From positions 1-29,548 of the IMG/VR virus record IMGVR_UViG_3300009000_001496: a stretch of DNA of 29,548 nt; one strand, given 5' to 3'. Source of the DNA: a virus. The notes under the pieces were generated by a model. It saw only the letters and a list, made by a program, of their open reading frames with translations. It had not been told where the DNA came from and searched no databases. A program made the translations under genes and the position numbers. Below, piece after piece: positions 18,001 through 22,596 of this stretch. Positions within the stretch are counted from its first letter, which is position 1. Each line of letters opens with the position of its first letter.

Positions 18001-18370
18001 GACGTTTGATTCTAAATTGTCCAAGTGCATCAAGATCACCACCTAGTTCTGGTGATGTATCACGTGCAACTTCAGTACCAGTATTTCTAATAATAATTTG
18101 TGTAGGGTTTGTAGATTGATCAATAGTTACACCGTCACCTACTAGTGTTTTTTCAATAATTTCATCACCATTAGCATTTGATGCTAACACTTTATTAGCA
18201 GTTAATGCATTAGGTGTATTGTCTAGTGTTTCAAAGTTTAGACCACCGCCTAATCCTAGTGCCGCGTATAGTTCTGTAAAGTTTTGATTTGTTTTGTCAA
18301 AACCTGTTCTAATACTATCACCGGTTGCGTCATTACCAGTTGCGCCAATATTAATCTCTTTACGTGCCAT
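12002..18370 (-). CDS. Giant tail fibre protein (2122 aa)
   Basis: This is the largest gene of the window. The N-terminal module (NIGATGNDATGDSIRTGFDK) is shared with the adjacent fibre. Residues 130-225 contain repeats of NKQYxD plus GDEMTGQL, typical of phage fibre shafts. Residues 314-555 are two tandem copies of a cysteine-containing domain. About 600-1000 look like a parallel beta-helix (VHVESGNYEELCPMPIPENV). Around 1520-1650 the NKNYAD/TKSYVD shaft repeats return. The last 130 residues (YADLAENYLGDNTYEPGTVL onward) resemble the C-terminal chaperone or self-cleaving domain (Peptidase_G2-like) of some fibres; this is tentative. It starts 4 nt after the IscA-type gene, using a GGAG inside that gene's end. 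Confidence 0.87.
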   Translation of the reverse strand: MARKEINIGATGNDATGDSIRTGFDKTNQNFTELYAALGLGGGLNFETLDNTPNALTANKVLASNANGDEIIEKTLVGDGVTIDQSTNPTQIIIRNTGTEVARDTSPELGGDLDALGQFRIKRLADPINAQDAVNKQYADQTFIDVAGDVAVGQIQLQDGAGQPRIPTLLDEATNKQYVDTKVSKSGDEMTGQLILARDPIEGDSGLTAVTKNYVDSTGYISNLNIYVSSKGRTERQQLDAGIEQLKVGRSWGNAFSSVRDALFYAERVIKGDARLKSEGLLPSSHINYFPTPGRKPGPYTVGLAADGTEDTTNVLANSLLVRNRSFIQQETVAFINREVADNDNADGFSSSFTYDQEKCFRDVGLIIDAMSFDLTYVGNSRTVDAATSYWDNAGTPGNSGDDISLVAGQQSETVAAINFARDLVLNNILTNTAYVAPDATANPNAYALINSNKRFVVDETIAYINYQVANATPGSIWENFTYDENKCARDVGIILDGVAFDLKYGGNTQTRINASRYYDGAVSKVAGQEQQTAAAVAYARDLVSDYVLTNILFTSLQTAVDSSKQVRDLSNAGETAARTKVDTLMNNISSVITGGLGSLPALVGTTNNVSTDVQVIDTSITAETPASGILTSLFAIITNAITGGLGTLPAKTGGQGREQNVPLPEITVHVESGNYEELCPMPIPENVSLKGDEFRRVLIQSKVGVRPPQRSIDMKFERGDLFNYNNSGTTPKSARFRNHYDSQYSQADSNGGLNSAGAGSVRLKNLVYYPLNGMYFEHTDGVGPSVRYYIKNITFDPLGVGDFQTADCELYSDINTTTTTTLTYSITNNTVVELKKLNQHCDVFLMNNSTIIRNLSIRRHQGFVMTLDPEGQILTKSPYAQTCSSFCGQGGGGQYVDGNSGVQYGTVVDSPNASGFSITLQGLTRPVQLPTTFLYQGNNPSDTEKGTYRIIGSTAPVDDGLGQGTFRQTLTLAADTEIKVSTRNLNNGYIDNGVEIRLETAGNKSMACNDYTQINSDGYGLVATNAGLIEAVSVFTYYCDTAYWARNGGQIRSLNGSNGYGRIGIKASGSDPNENVQSGTTFFRQLNVNKTGSPDVDYTQEVISHNPGGTNNITGNNQFEIRDFDYLPFPDSRMILSAFSTNNDTTEYTIEDVTPVSVSISGANNANDTFTATANHYFTNGSVIKLAGFDSAGMTGVDGVYYVGNASGTDFKVYTDSNLSTELDLASAGVYTGSGGTATGGGRAVLSLGQELSLGVGTVVADGEKIMLTVGKKIYVKGLLDTPRVLPSSALQFSTGDAQVFRILNVERDNTDDEVGTQVDYQLQLFDLRVPSSRTANEFIRVTTKISTMRATGHDFLNIGWGNYAASNYPNNVFGEPVGRPDFSAEQANEAVEEGAGRVFYASTDQDGNFRVGRFFRVNQGDGSVELNANIGLTNVDSIGFTKGTTIDEFSTDDKMQGKSDDAVPTEATIVTHLNSNVIGRHEDGTAVTPFTANNNQQSTTSGGLLARDGYDVTLRQWNKMQGELNMNSNLITNISMVGAQADDGVNKNYADNVFRGATTDSIRNEVKTFEMLNDSTLNAGAILMNDNQIKGLMDPTEDKDAVTKSYVDRKSTLGGLSDVTITGNPSNTDIVMFTGVNPSNQFVDFHNSVNVSLDTTVDSTGGSPTFGEPLGTGSDVRFNRAGNSLNIQLASGAVKNADVSVAAAISQSKLNLQLATAENAAPTGTQADKQARSGLSSFDDDFFTSTDGWVSLLTATSTSDGISLNKIRHQTGNTMLGTSGASAGAVVALTPAQIRALIEFNTSVEAYIDDAVLDTNGALLKSGGTMTGQMNSQNILPSANDTYNLGSGPQPSGFRFLNIYTATLHADDINGANIKSADGGTTVLTNNGDATSTFIGNSATASQWETTRNITLTGQATGTTTIDGSGDISITVTLGDAALDDQYVPVEGGTFTGNIQVDGNITTDQNNNGNIGASGTRWATVYATTFDGTATAAQYADLAENYLGDNTYEPGTVLMFGGYNEVTVCKGEMNTKIAGVVSTNPAHLMNSEMPGEFVIAVALQGRVPCKVVGKISKGDMIVSSDIDGVGIASDDPKLGAVIGKALQDYDSEEVGTIEVVVGRL
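16700..17430 (-). repeat. Tandem duplicated domain in giant fibre
   Basis: Two copies of about 115 residues lie at residues 314-432 and 446-555 of the giant fibre. Shared features in order are an ETVAFIN/ETIAYIN strand, FTYDQEKCFRDVG / FTYDENKCARDVG, FDLTYVGN / FDLKYGGN, VAGQ(Q/E)xxT and ARDLV. The copies are diverged at protein level, so the duplication is old. The single conserved cysteine in each copy is unusual for a fibre shaft. Confidence 0.8.
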
Positions 18371-18373
18371 ATT

Positions 18374-18697
18374 TTAAACTCCGAAACTTTCTCCACATCC
18401 ACAACTTGATGTTGCATTAGGGTTTTGTATACTCATGTATGATCCAAATACTTCTTTTTTATAGTCTATTGTAGTACCCATTACAAACATTAGACCAGTT
18501 GCATCAATAGCAAAATTGCCATTACTTAATTCAAATATCTCATCATCGTCTTCTACTGTATCTACAGCATTCCATTCATACTGAAAACCAGCACATCCAC
18601 CGCCCTTAACGCTTAATTTAACGTACTTTTTGCCTTCCTTTGCAATGACGGTTTCCATGTGTTCTTTTGCTGAATCTGTCACAGTTACAATGCTCAT
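18374..18697 (-). CDS. IscA/HesB-type Fe-S cluster carrier
   Basis: This 107-residue protein is an A-type iron-sulfur carrier, delivering Fe-S clusters to target proteins. The three conserved cysteines are present: C35 in GGGCAGF and C99/C101 in SSCGCGESF. Length matches the family. The frame stays open to 18829, but the start chosen is the ATG at 18697: it gives the standard family N-terminus, and a TAAATA element lies exactly 5 nt before it. No ribosome-binding site precedes it, so a leaderless message is likely. The giant fibre gene follows after 3 nt and probably shares the transcript. HesB-like genes occur in other marine T4-like phages. Confidence 0.93.
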   Translation of the reverse strand: MSIVTVTDSAKEHMETVIAKEGKKYVKLSVKGGGCAGFQYEWNAVDTVEDDDEIFELSNGNFAIDATGLMFVMGTTIDYKKEVFGSYMSIQNPNATSSCGCGESFGV

Positions 18698-18700
18698 GAC

Positions 18701-18708
18701 AATATTTA
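18701..18708 (-). promoter_or_regulatory. T4-late-like promoter, leaderless geometry
   Basis: CATAAATA, then TTGTC, then ATG of the IscA-type gene. The 5-nt gap puts the expected start on the A of ATG. It faces the rightward element at 18731-18737, about 22 nt away. Confidence 0.7.
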
Positions 18709-18730
18709 TGTTATATTTTATAATCCGAAT

Positions 18731-18737
18731 GTAAATA
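18731..18737 (+). promoter_or_regulatory. T4-late-like promoter, leaderless geometry
   Basis: GTAAATA, then GTGTT, then ATG at 18743 of the only complete rightward gene. The same 5-nt spacing on the opposite strand supports the pattern being functional rather than a strand composition effect. Confidence 0.68.
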
Positions 18738-18742
18738 GTGTT

Positions 18743-19030
18743 ATGTTCAAAAGAATAGAAAATTCTATAACTCACTACTATCGTAAAAGCAAAAAGGGCA
18801 AAGTACACCCCTACAAACGCATGAAACAAATTGCTGTGTTTGTATGTGATGAATGCAATGAAGAGTTTAAGCGTGAGAAAGGTAAAGTAGATCCTAGGCG
18901 GTTAAGCGACAACTATTTTCATGTATGTCCTAGTTGCGATCCTAAAAGATTTGCACAAAAACGTGGAGTTGAAAAAAGGCTGGTTTGGAATATGCCAGCC
19001 TCTATAGATAAACCAATTAGTAGTTTGTAA
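18743..19030 (+). CDS. Zinc-ribbon-like small protein
   Basis: This 95-residue protein has two CxxC pairs, CDEC at about 35-38 and CPSC at about 62-65, separated by a basic stretch (EFKREKGKVDPRRL). They could bind one zinc ion. The N-terminus and C-terminus are also basic, so DNA or RNA binding is plausible. The family was not recognised. It is the only complete gene on the + strand, set between a divergent IscA-type gene and a convergent membrane-protein gene. Its promoter is a TAAATA element 5 nt before the ATG and no ribosome site is visible. The long minus-strand frames over it are shadows. Confidence 0.78.
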   Translation: MFKRIENSITHYYRKSKKGKVHPYKRMKQIAVFVCDECNEEFKREKGKVDPRRLSDNYFHVCPSCDPKRFAQKRGVEKRLVWNMPASIDKPISSL

Positions 19031-19204
19031 TTATTCAGACTTGTAAATAGTCCAAGCACCATATGCGATTGCCGCATATGCAAGTAATCCTGCAAGTGGT
19101 TTAGCAATTAGCACAACAATTCCTAATGCAATAAGTGCCGCACCGTCCCAAGATGTTCTTTCTGTGAAGCGTTTTGCTACCCAACCTTTAAAATTATCTA
19201 ACAT
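19031..19204 (-). CDS. Small membrane protein (57 aa)
   Basis: This short ORF begins MLDNFKGWVAKRFTERTSWD and continues into a long hydrophobic segment of alanine, leucine and isoleucine (about residues 21-53, probably two short helices). It ends WTIYKSE. The ATG at 19204 has a clear AAAGGAG site 7 nt upstream. Its stop directly abuts that of the convergent zinc-ribbon gene. It is the third gene after SOD in a leftward run. Phage spanins and holins can look like this, but there is no evidence for either. Confidence 0.68.
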   Translation of the reverse strand: MLDNFKGWVAKRFTERTSWDGAALIALGIVVLIAKPLAGLLAYAAIAYGAWTIYKSE

Positions 19205-19215
19205 AGTAATCTCCT

Positions 19216-19434
19216 TTATTTTTTAGGTTTTACTTCTTTCCATAGTTGATCAACTAGTTTTGGTTTAGTTAATCGTTTGTCTAACTCAATGCCATGAGCA
19301 CGACCTAGTTGTTCAAGTTCGTTCTTTGTCATTTTTGTTAGTTCTGCCTTTTTCATTACAACAGGCTTGTCTAACACTAATGGTTTTTCAGCAATTTCTG
19401 TTGGCATGAATATATTTTTAAGCCAATTAAGCAT
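19216..19434 (-). CDS. Small protein with SAP/HeH-like helical motif
   Basis: This 72-residue protein has the C-terminal segment LTKMTKNELEQLGRAHGIEL then KRLTKPKLVDQLWKE. That fits the helix-extension-helix pattern of SAP/HeH or Rho-N-like domains, which often bind nucleic acid. The N-terminal 28 residues include a hydrophobic start (MLNWLKNIFM). A GGAG site lies 6 nt before the ATG at 19434, within 10 nt of the SOD stop codon, so it is probably cotranscribed with SOD. Family assignment is by pattern. Confidence 0.65.
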   Translation of the reverse strand: MLNWLKNIFMPTEIAEKPLVLDKPVVMKKAELTKMTKNELEQLGRAHGIELDKRLTKPKLVDQLWKEVKPKK

Positions 19435-19443
19435 TGTACTCTC

Positions 19444-19995
19444 CTAATCTTTAAGTATAATTACCCCACAAGCGAGTCGTTCACCTGCATTTCCGGTTTT
19501 GAGTGATTCTGCATCGCCGCCTTTACCTAGGTCATCTACATCAGCATGGACTACTATTGCACGACCAACAACACTGCGTTCACCTATTAGATCAACACGT
19601 TTTGCTATAATAGTGAAGTCGGCTACGCCGTCTGTGTTCGCTGTGACATTTCCTAAATCGCCTACATGACCATTATCAATATCACCGTGATCTACATCAT
19701 CGGGATTATAATGACCACCGGCGCTCTCACAGCCATCTGTCAAATCACCAAACTCGTGTATATGAAATCCATGTTCACCAGGTTCTAAACCTGTAATACG
19801 TCCTACTATTACAGTACCAGATCCTTTTTTCATTTGTCTCAACAAAATAGTTCCTTCTACTGATTCTCCGTGATCTAAATTACATAATGCAGTAACATAG
19901 TCATCTGATTCAGTAATAGTGGTAAGTTGAGTACACTGGCATTCTGCGGCTCTTGTTCTAGAGCAACTTTTTTCTGATATCTCTTGTAGTTTCAT
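19444..19995 (-). CDS. Cu/Zn superoxide dismutase, SOD1-like
   Basis: This 183-residue protein converts superoxide to O2 and H2O2. Every catalytic residue is present: copper ligands H78, H80, H95 and H150; zinc ligands H95, H103, H110 and D113; disulfide C89-C176; and active-site R173. Motifs GFHIHEFGD, HVGDLGNVTA, DDLGKGG and GNAGERLACGVI read like eukaryotic SOD1 rather than the periplasmic bacterial SodC type. There is no signal peptide. Instead there is a 32-residue N-terminal extension with C11, C19 and C21, of unknown role. The ATG at 19995 sits exactly 5 nt after AATAAATA, suggesting leaderless late expression. Two small genes follow in the same run. SOD is known in eukaryotic viruses, but it is unusual in phages. 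Confidence 0.95.
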   Translation of the reverse strand: MKLQEISEKSCSRTRAAECQCTQLTTITESDDYVTALCNLDHGESVEGTILLRQMKKGSGTVIVGRITGLEPGEHGFHIHEFGDLTDGCESAGGHYNPDDVDHGDIDNGHVGDLGNVTANTDGVADFTIIAKRVDLIGERSVVGRAIVVHADVDDLGKGGDAESLKTGNAGERLACGVIILKD

Positions 19996-20000
19996 ACAAG

Positions 20001-20008
20001 TATTTATT
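20001..20008 (-). promoter_or_regulatory. T4-late-like promoter, leaderless geometry
   Basis: AATAAATA, then CTTGT, then ATG of SOD. The element contains the TAA stop codon of the 52-residue ORF upstream. Confidence 0.7.
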
Positions 20009-20162
20009 GTTCTTTTTTATACAAGTCCCATAATTTATACTTGTTCCTCCAAGTTTTCATCTCTGATGCCAACTTGTAGTTATGTGGTATAAACTTTAGA
20101 GGTTCTTGCTCGAGTACTTTCCTGATTGGACTGTTCTCGAATAAAATTTCGTCCTCGCTCAT
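20004..20162 (-). CDS. Small hypothetical protein (52 aa), overlaps uvsE
   Basis: This protein starts MSEDEILFENSPIRKVLEQE and is charged and aromatic (KTWRNKYKLWDLYKKEQ); it was not recognised. The ATG at 20162 lies exactly 5 nt after CATAAATA, which is why this start was chosen over an upstream in-frame ATG. Its first 83 nt lie in another frame over the 3' end of the UV endonuclease gene, leaving about 75 nt of unique sequence before SOD. Promoter spacing supports it, the overlap argues for some caution. Confidence 0.6.
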   Translation of the reverse strand: MSEDEILFENSPIRKVLEQEPLKFIPHNYKLASEMKTWRNKYKLWDLYKKEQ

Positions 20163-21171
20163 AAAAATATTTATGCAGTTTTTCACTTGCAAGGTTCTTT
20201 GCTTTGCTTTCTACCATTATATCTGCGTACGGCCAAAACTCTAATGCCCAGTCATTTACTGCGTTGTTCCACATAAAATCACTGTGGGCACGTAGTTTTT
20301 GTTTCTTGTATCCTGTTTCTAGTAGTGATTCCATATTAGGTTTAGAATCCTGTGGGAAATCTACAAGCACATCTTCACGGCTAACACTGTAATGAATAAC
20401 AGGTCGAACACCACGCCAACTGTCTACTATGCGAGCAAATCTATCGTCGGTGGGTTGAATGTATTCTCCACTATTGACCCAGTGATGGTGTATGTCAAGA
20501 ACGAGGGCAAGGTGGTCTGCAAGTTCGAGGCTTGCGTCGATTCCCCACGACATTTCGTCGTTCTCGATCGTGATAGTGTTTCTTGCTTCAGGCGAGAGTC
20601 GTTTAAGTGCGTCGATGATACCTTGTGGACCTTTTCTACCCGATATGTGTACATTGCATTTAAAGTCTTGAAATGATTTGCCGTATCCCATCCACCTGAT
20701 GACATCCACATGATATTCAAACTCCTCTATACTTCTATTTACAATATCAGGATTATCTGACGCAAGTACAGTAAACTGACCAGGGTGCATAGAAAGCCTA
20801 ACATCAAGTTCCCTTGCAACTTTGCCGGCCCTTGCGAAATGCTTTTCGCAATATGCGACCACATCAGGTAGTTTCCAATAATAGCACCAAGTAGGCTCTG
20901 TGTACACAGGAAGGACATCACTACCAAGTCTAACCATGCGTAGTTCATTAGGTAATCCTCCTACGTATCTAATCAAGTTTTCAAACGATTTGATGTTATG
21001 TACCATAATATCCCATAGACGTTCTTCTGCAACTTCTTTAGTTTGTCTATTAAGCCATGCAACAGTTGTTGAACGTGTATTGAATGGGCGTTGAATTTCT
21101 TCTAGTAACTTTTTCTTTTGTGTTTGGTCGTGATGCATATACTTACATGCAAATCCAATTCGTTTTGTCAT
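20080..21171 (-). CDS. uvsE: UV-damage endonuclease (UVDE/UvsE)
   Basis: This 363-residue TIM-barrel endonuclease nicks DNA 5' of UV photoproducts. UVDE-family signatures run in order: RIGFACKYM at the start, MVRLGSDVLPVYT, RLSMHPGQFTVL with SIEEFEYHVDVI, NVHISGRKG, TIENDE, LVLDIHHHWVN and VIHYSVSRE. These carry the His/Glu/Asp metal ligands. The start chosen is the ATG at 21171, which overlaps the phosphomannomutase stop as ATGA; the frame extends seven codons further. A sigma70-like promoter inside the upstream gene (21213-21241) could drive it separately. Such a repair enzyme makes sense for a phage in sunlit surface water (inference). Confidence 0.93.
   Translation of the reverse strand: MTKRIGFACKYMHHDQTQKKKLLEEIQRPFNTRSTTVAWLNRQTKEVAEERLWDIMVHNIKSFENLIRYVGGLPNELRMVRLGSDVLPVYTEPTWCYYWKLPDVVAYCEKHFARAGKVARELDVRLSMHPGQFTVLASDNPDIVNRSIEEFEYHVDVIRWMGYGKSFQDFKCNVHISGRKGPQGIIDALKRLSPEARNTITIENDEMSWGIDASLELADHLALVLDIHHHWVNSGEYIQPTDDRFARIVDSWRGVRPVIHYSVSREDVLVDFPQDSKPNMESLLETGYKKQKLRAHSDFMWNNAVNDWALEFWPYADIMVESKAKNLASEKLHKYFYERGRNFIREQSNQESTRARTSKVYTT
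20168..20175 (-). promoter_or_regulatory. T4-late-like promoter, leaderless geometry
   Basis: CATAAATA, then TTTTT, then ATG of the 52-residue ORF, all inside the uvsE coding region. Confidence 0.6.
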
Positions 21172-21869
21172 AGTGTTTTTAATATTTTCCAAGTTTCTTC
21201 CCAGTCTTTAATATGATAACACAAACCTAGATCTTTGTCAACAAGCAGTTTTTTCAAAGGATAATCGTTTCCTGCTTTATCCATTCTATCACCAAAGAAA
21301 TGTAATTCATCATTAGGATCAAAGTCTTTTATAATTTGTCCTTTGTCATTGCCTTTTGGATATATGTCTATTCCAGTTTCTCCACCAACTCGTGCTTCTA
21401 TATTTGGAAAAAGTTCATTAAATTGTTTTGCAATAGTATTGCGTTCGTTTTTATGCTCATCCCATTCTTTATATATGAAACGCTCTTCTAAATTTGCATT
21501 ACGTCCTACAATGCTATAGTTTACCATGCCAGGGCGATGTTCAAAGTGTAGTCCTGTTTTTCTGTAAAACTTGCTTTCTTGTAGTTGTATTTCCAACCAC
21601 GCAATAGCATCTTCGGGCAGATGCCATACTTTAGAAAAAATGTTTTTACCATTTTCCCACACGTCGCTACCTGAACAGTTATATACACGGTTTACATTTT
21701 CACAAATTGTGGAACCAAGTTGTTCTAAAGTTTTAGGATAGTCACTACCAGTAATTAGATAAACATTATGATCATAGATAAATTCTATAAACCATTTTTG
21801 GAATTGATCGTTTATTTTTTGTCGACTAGGTGTAAGTGTGCCATCGACGTCGAAAATATACCTTTTCAA
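21168..21869 (-). CDS. Eukaryote-type (PMM2-like, HAD) phosphomannomutase
   Basis: This 233-residue protein matches the HAD-type phosphomannomutase family found mainly in eukaryotes, which interconverts mannose-6-P and mannose-1-P for GDP-mannose synthesis. Motifs in order are FDVDGTLTPSRQKI with D7/D9, a GSD segment at 41-43, FEHRPGMVNYSIVGRNA (109-125), GGETGIDIYPKGNDKGQ (162-178) and FFGDRM with GNDYP. It lacks the phosphoserine signature of bacterial ManB-type enzymes. Length is close to human PMM2 (246). The start codon is TTG at 21869, with a GGAG site 7 nt upstream and a stop just above in the only ATG frame. The uvsE start overlaps its stop. A sigma70-like promoter lies directly upstream. 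Confidence 0.9.
   Translation of the reverse strand: MKRYIFDVDGTLTPSRQKINDQFQKWFIEFIYDHNVYLITGSDYPKTLEQLGSTICENVNRVYNCSGSDVWENGKNIFSKVWHLPEDAIAWLEIQLQESKFYRKTGLHFEHRPGMVNYSIVGRNANLEERFIYKEWDEHKNERNTIAKQFNELFPNIEARVGGETGIDIYPKGNDKGQIIKDFDPNDELHFFGDRMDKAGNDYPLKKLLVDKDLGLCYHIKDWEETWKILKTL
21213..21241 (-). promoter_or_regulatory. Sigma70-like promoter for uvsE
   Basis: Inside the phosphomannomutase gene: TTGACA (21241-21236), 17 nt, TATCAT (21218-21213). A predicted start near 21206 gives a leader of about 35 nt before uvsE. Confidence 0.6.
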
Positions 21870-21891
21870 AATACTACTCCATGTTTTATAT

Positions 21892-21920
21892 ATTGTAGTA
21901 TAGATTTATTTGTGTGTCAA
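21892..21920 (-). promoter_or_regulatory. Sigma70-like promoter for PMM-uvsE
   Basis: TTGACA (21920-21915), 17 nt, TACAAT (21897-21892), directly after the dioxygenase stop codon. A predicted start near 21885 leaves a short leader with GGAG before the TTG start. Confidence 0.7.
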
Positions 21921-22574
21921 CTAAATTTTGTCTTTGATTGCTTTAAGAATTGCCAATGCAGATTCGTTACTTCCGTCGAACTGCATACCTAGTTTATCTG
22001 CAACTGCATTTAGTTCGTCGTCTAGTAAATCATTTGATACTACTTGATCAACATTTTTAAATGTTAATACCATGTTAATTGCACGTCTTTCTTCTGTGCC
22101 TGTATAAGCAGTTACTCCGTGCCATACACTACTTGGAAACATTACAATTTTACCAGGCTTAAAAGGAATTACGTATTTGCCATCACCTTTAACTCCGCCC
22201 CATAGTTTTGGATTTTCCCATCTTGGATCCCAAAGGACTAAATCACCGCCTTGTCCTTCTTGACCTTCGAACCAACATACTGCACTTATAGTTCCTCCAT
22301 GATCTTCATCTGTATGGATATCCATTCCTGTACTATTAGGTGAAAATGTGCTTAACCAACTGCTTGCAACTACAGGTGTTATATGATGCTTTGGAGTAAA
22401 ATCTTTTGCCCAATCTATTACAGATTGTTTAATATCCTTTAGCCCGTCAATTTGTGACATTGGTTCTAGTTGACCTGATGGAATATCAGGAAAATTGTTA
22501 ATCTTAATGTTATTTTCTTTTACTATAGTACCCCAAAGTACTTTGTAATCTTCAAATTCAAATGTTCTGCTCAT
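21921..22574 (-). CDS. 2-oxoglutarate/Fe(II)-dependent dioxygenase
   Basis: This 217-residue protein has the double-stranded beta-helix iron triad: H87-x-D89 (in DIHTDEDHGG) and H152 (in PSSVWHGVTAYTGTEERR). R163 or R164 is placed to bind 2-oxoglutarate. The stretch GQGGDLVLWDPRWE and the GKIVMFPSS strand are typical of phage and prolyl-hydroxylase-like members. Substrate is unknown; related phage enzymes are proposed to hydroxylate proteins or modify nucleic acids or sugars. The ATG at 22574 lies 5 nt after GGTAAATA, giving a leaderless geometry. It stands between the glycosyltransferase and phosphomannomutase genes. Confidence 0.9.
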   Translation of the reverse strand: MSRTFEFEDYKVLWGTIVKENNIKINNFPDIPSGQLEPMSQIDGLKDIKQSVIDWAKDFTPKHHITPVVASSWLSTFSPNSTGMDIHTDEDHGGTISAVCWFEGQEGQGGDLVLWDPRWENPKLWGGVKGDGKYVIPFKPGKIVMFPSSVWHGVTAYTGTEERRAINMVLTFKNVDQVVSNDLLDDELNAVADKLGMQFDGSNESALAILKAIKDKI

Positions 22575-22579
22575 GACAA

Positions 22580-22587
22580 TATTTACC
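22580..22587 (-). promoter_or_regulatory. T4-late-like promoter, leaderless geometry
   Basis: GGTAAATA, then TTGTC, then ATG of the dioxygenase. The whole 13-nt element matches that of the IscA-type gene except for two bases at its 5' end. Confidence 0.7.
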
Positions 22588-22596
22588 TTTTCACAA

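Noticed and set aside
18698-18829. N-terminal extension of the IscA-type protein from 18829
   Set aside because: The extra 44 residues are not like the family, cross the divergent promoter region and overlap the start of the rightward gene; the ATG at 18697 has the 5-nt late element.
19062-19082. Inverted repeat CATATGCG / CGCATATG
   Set aside because: It lies inside the alanine/tyrosine-rich coding segment of the 57-residue gene, has no T-run, and is explained by repeated codons.
20739-20948. Leftward 69-residue hydrophobic frame inside uvsE
   Set aside because: It is entirely within uvsE in a different frame, without a promoter or ribosome site.
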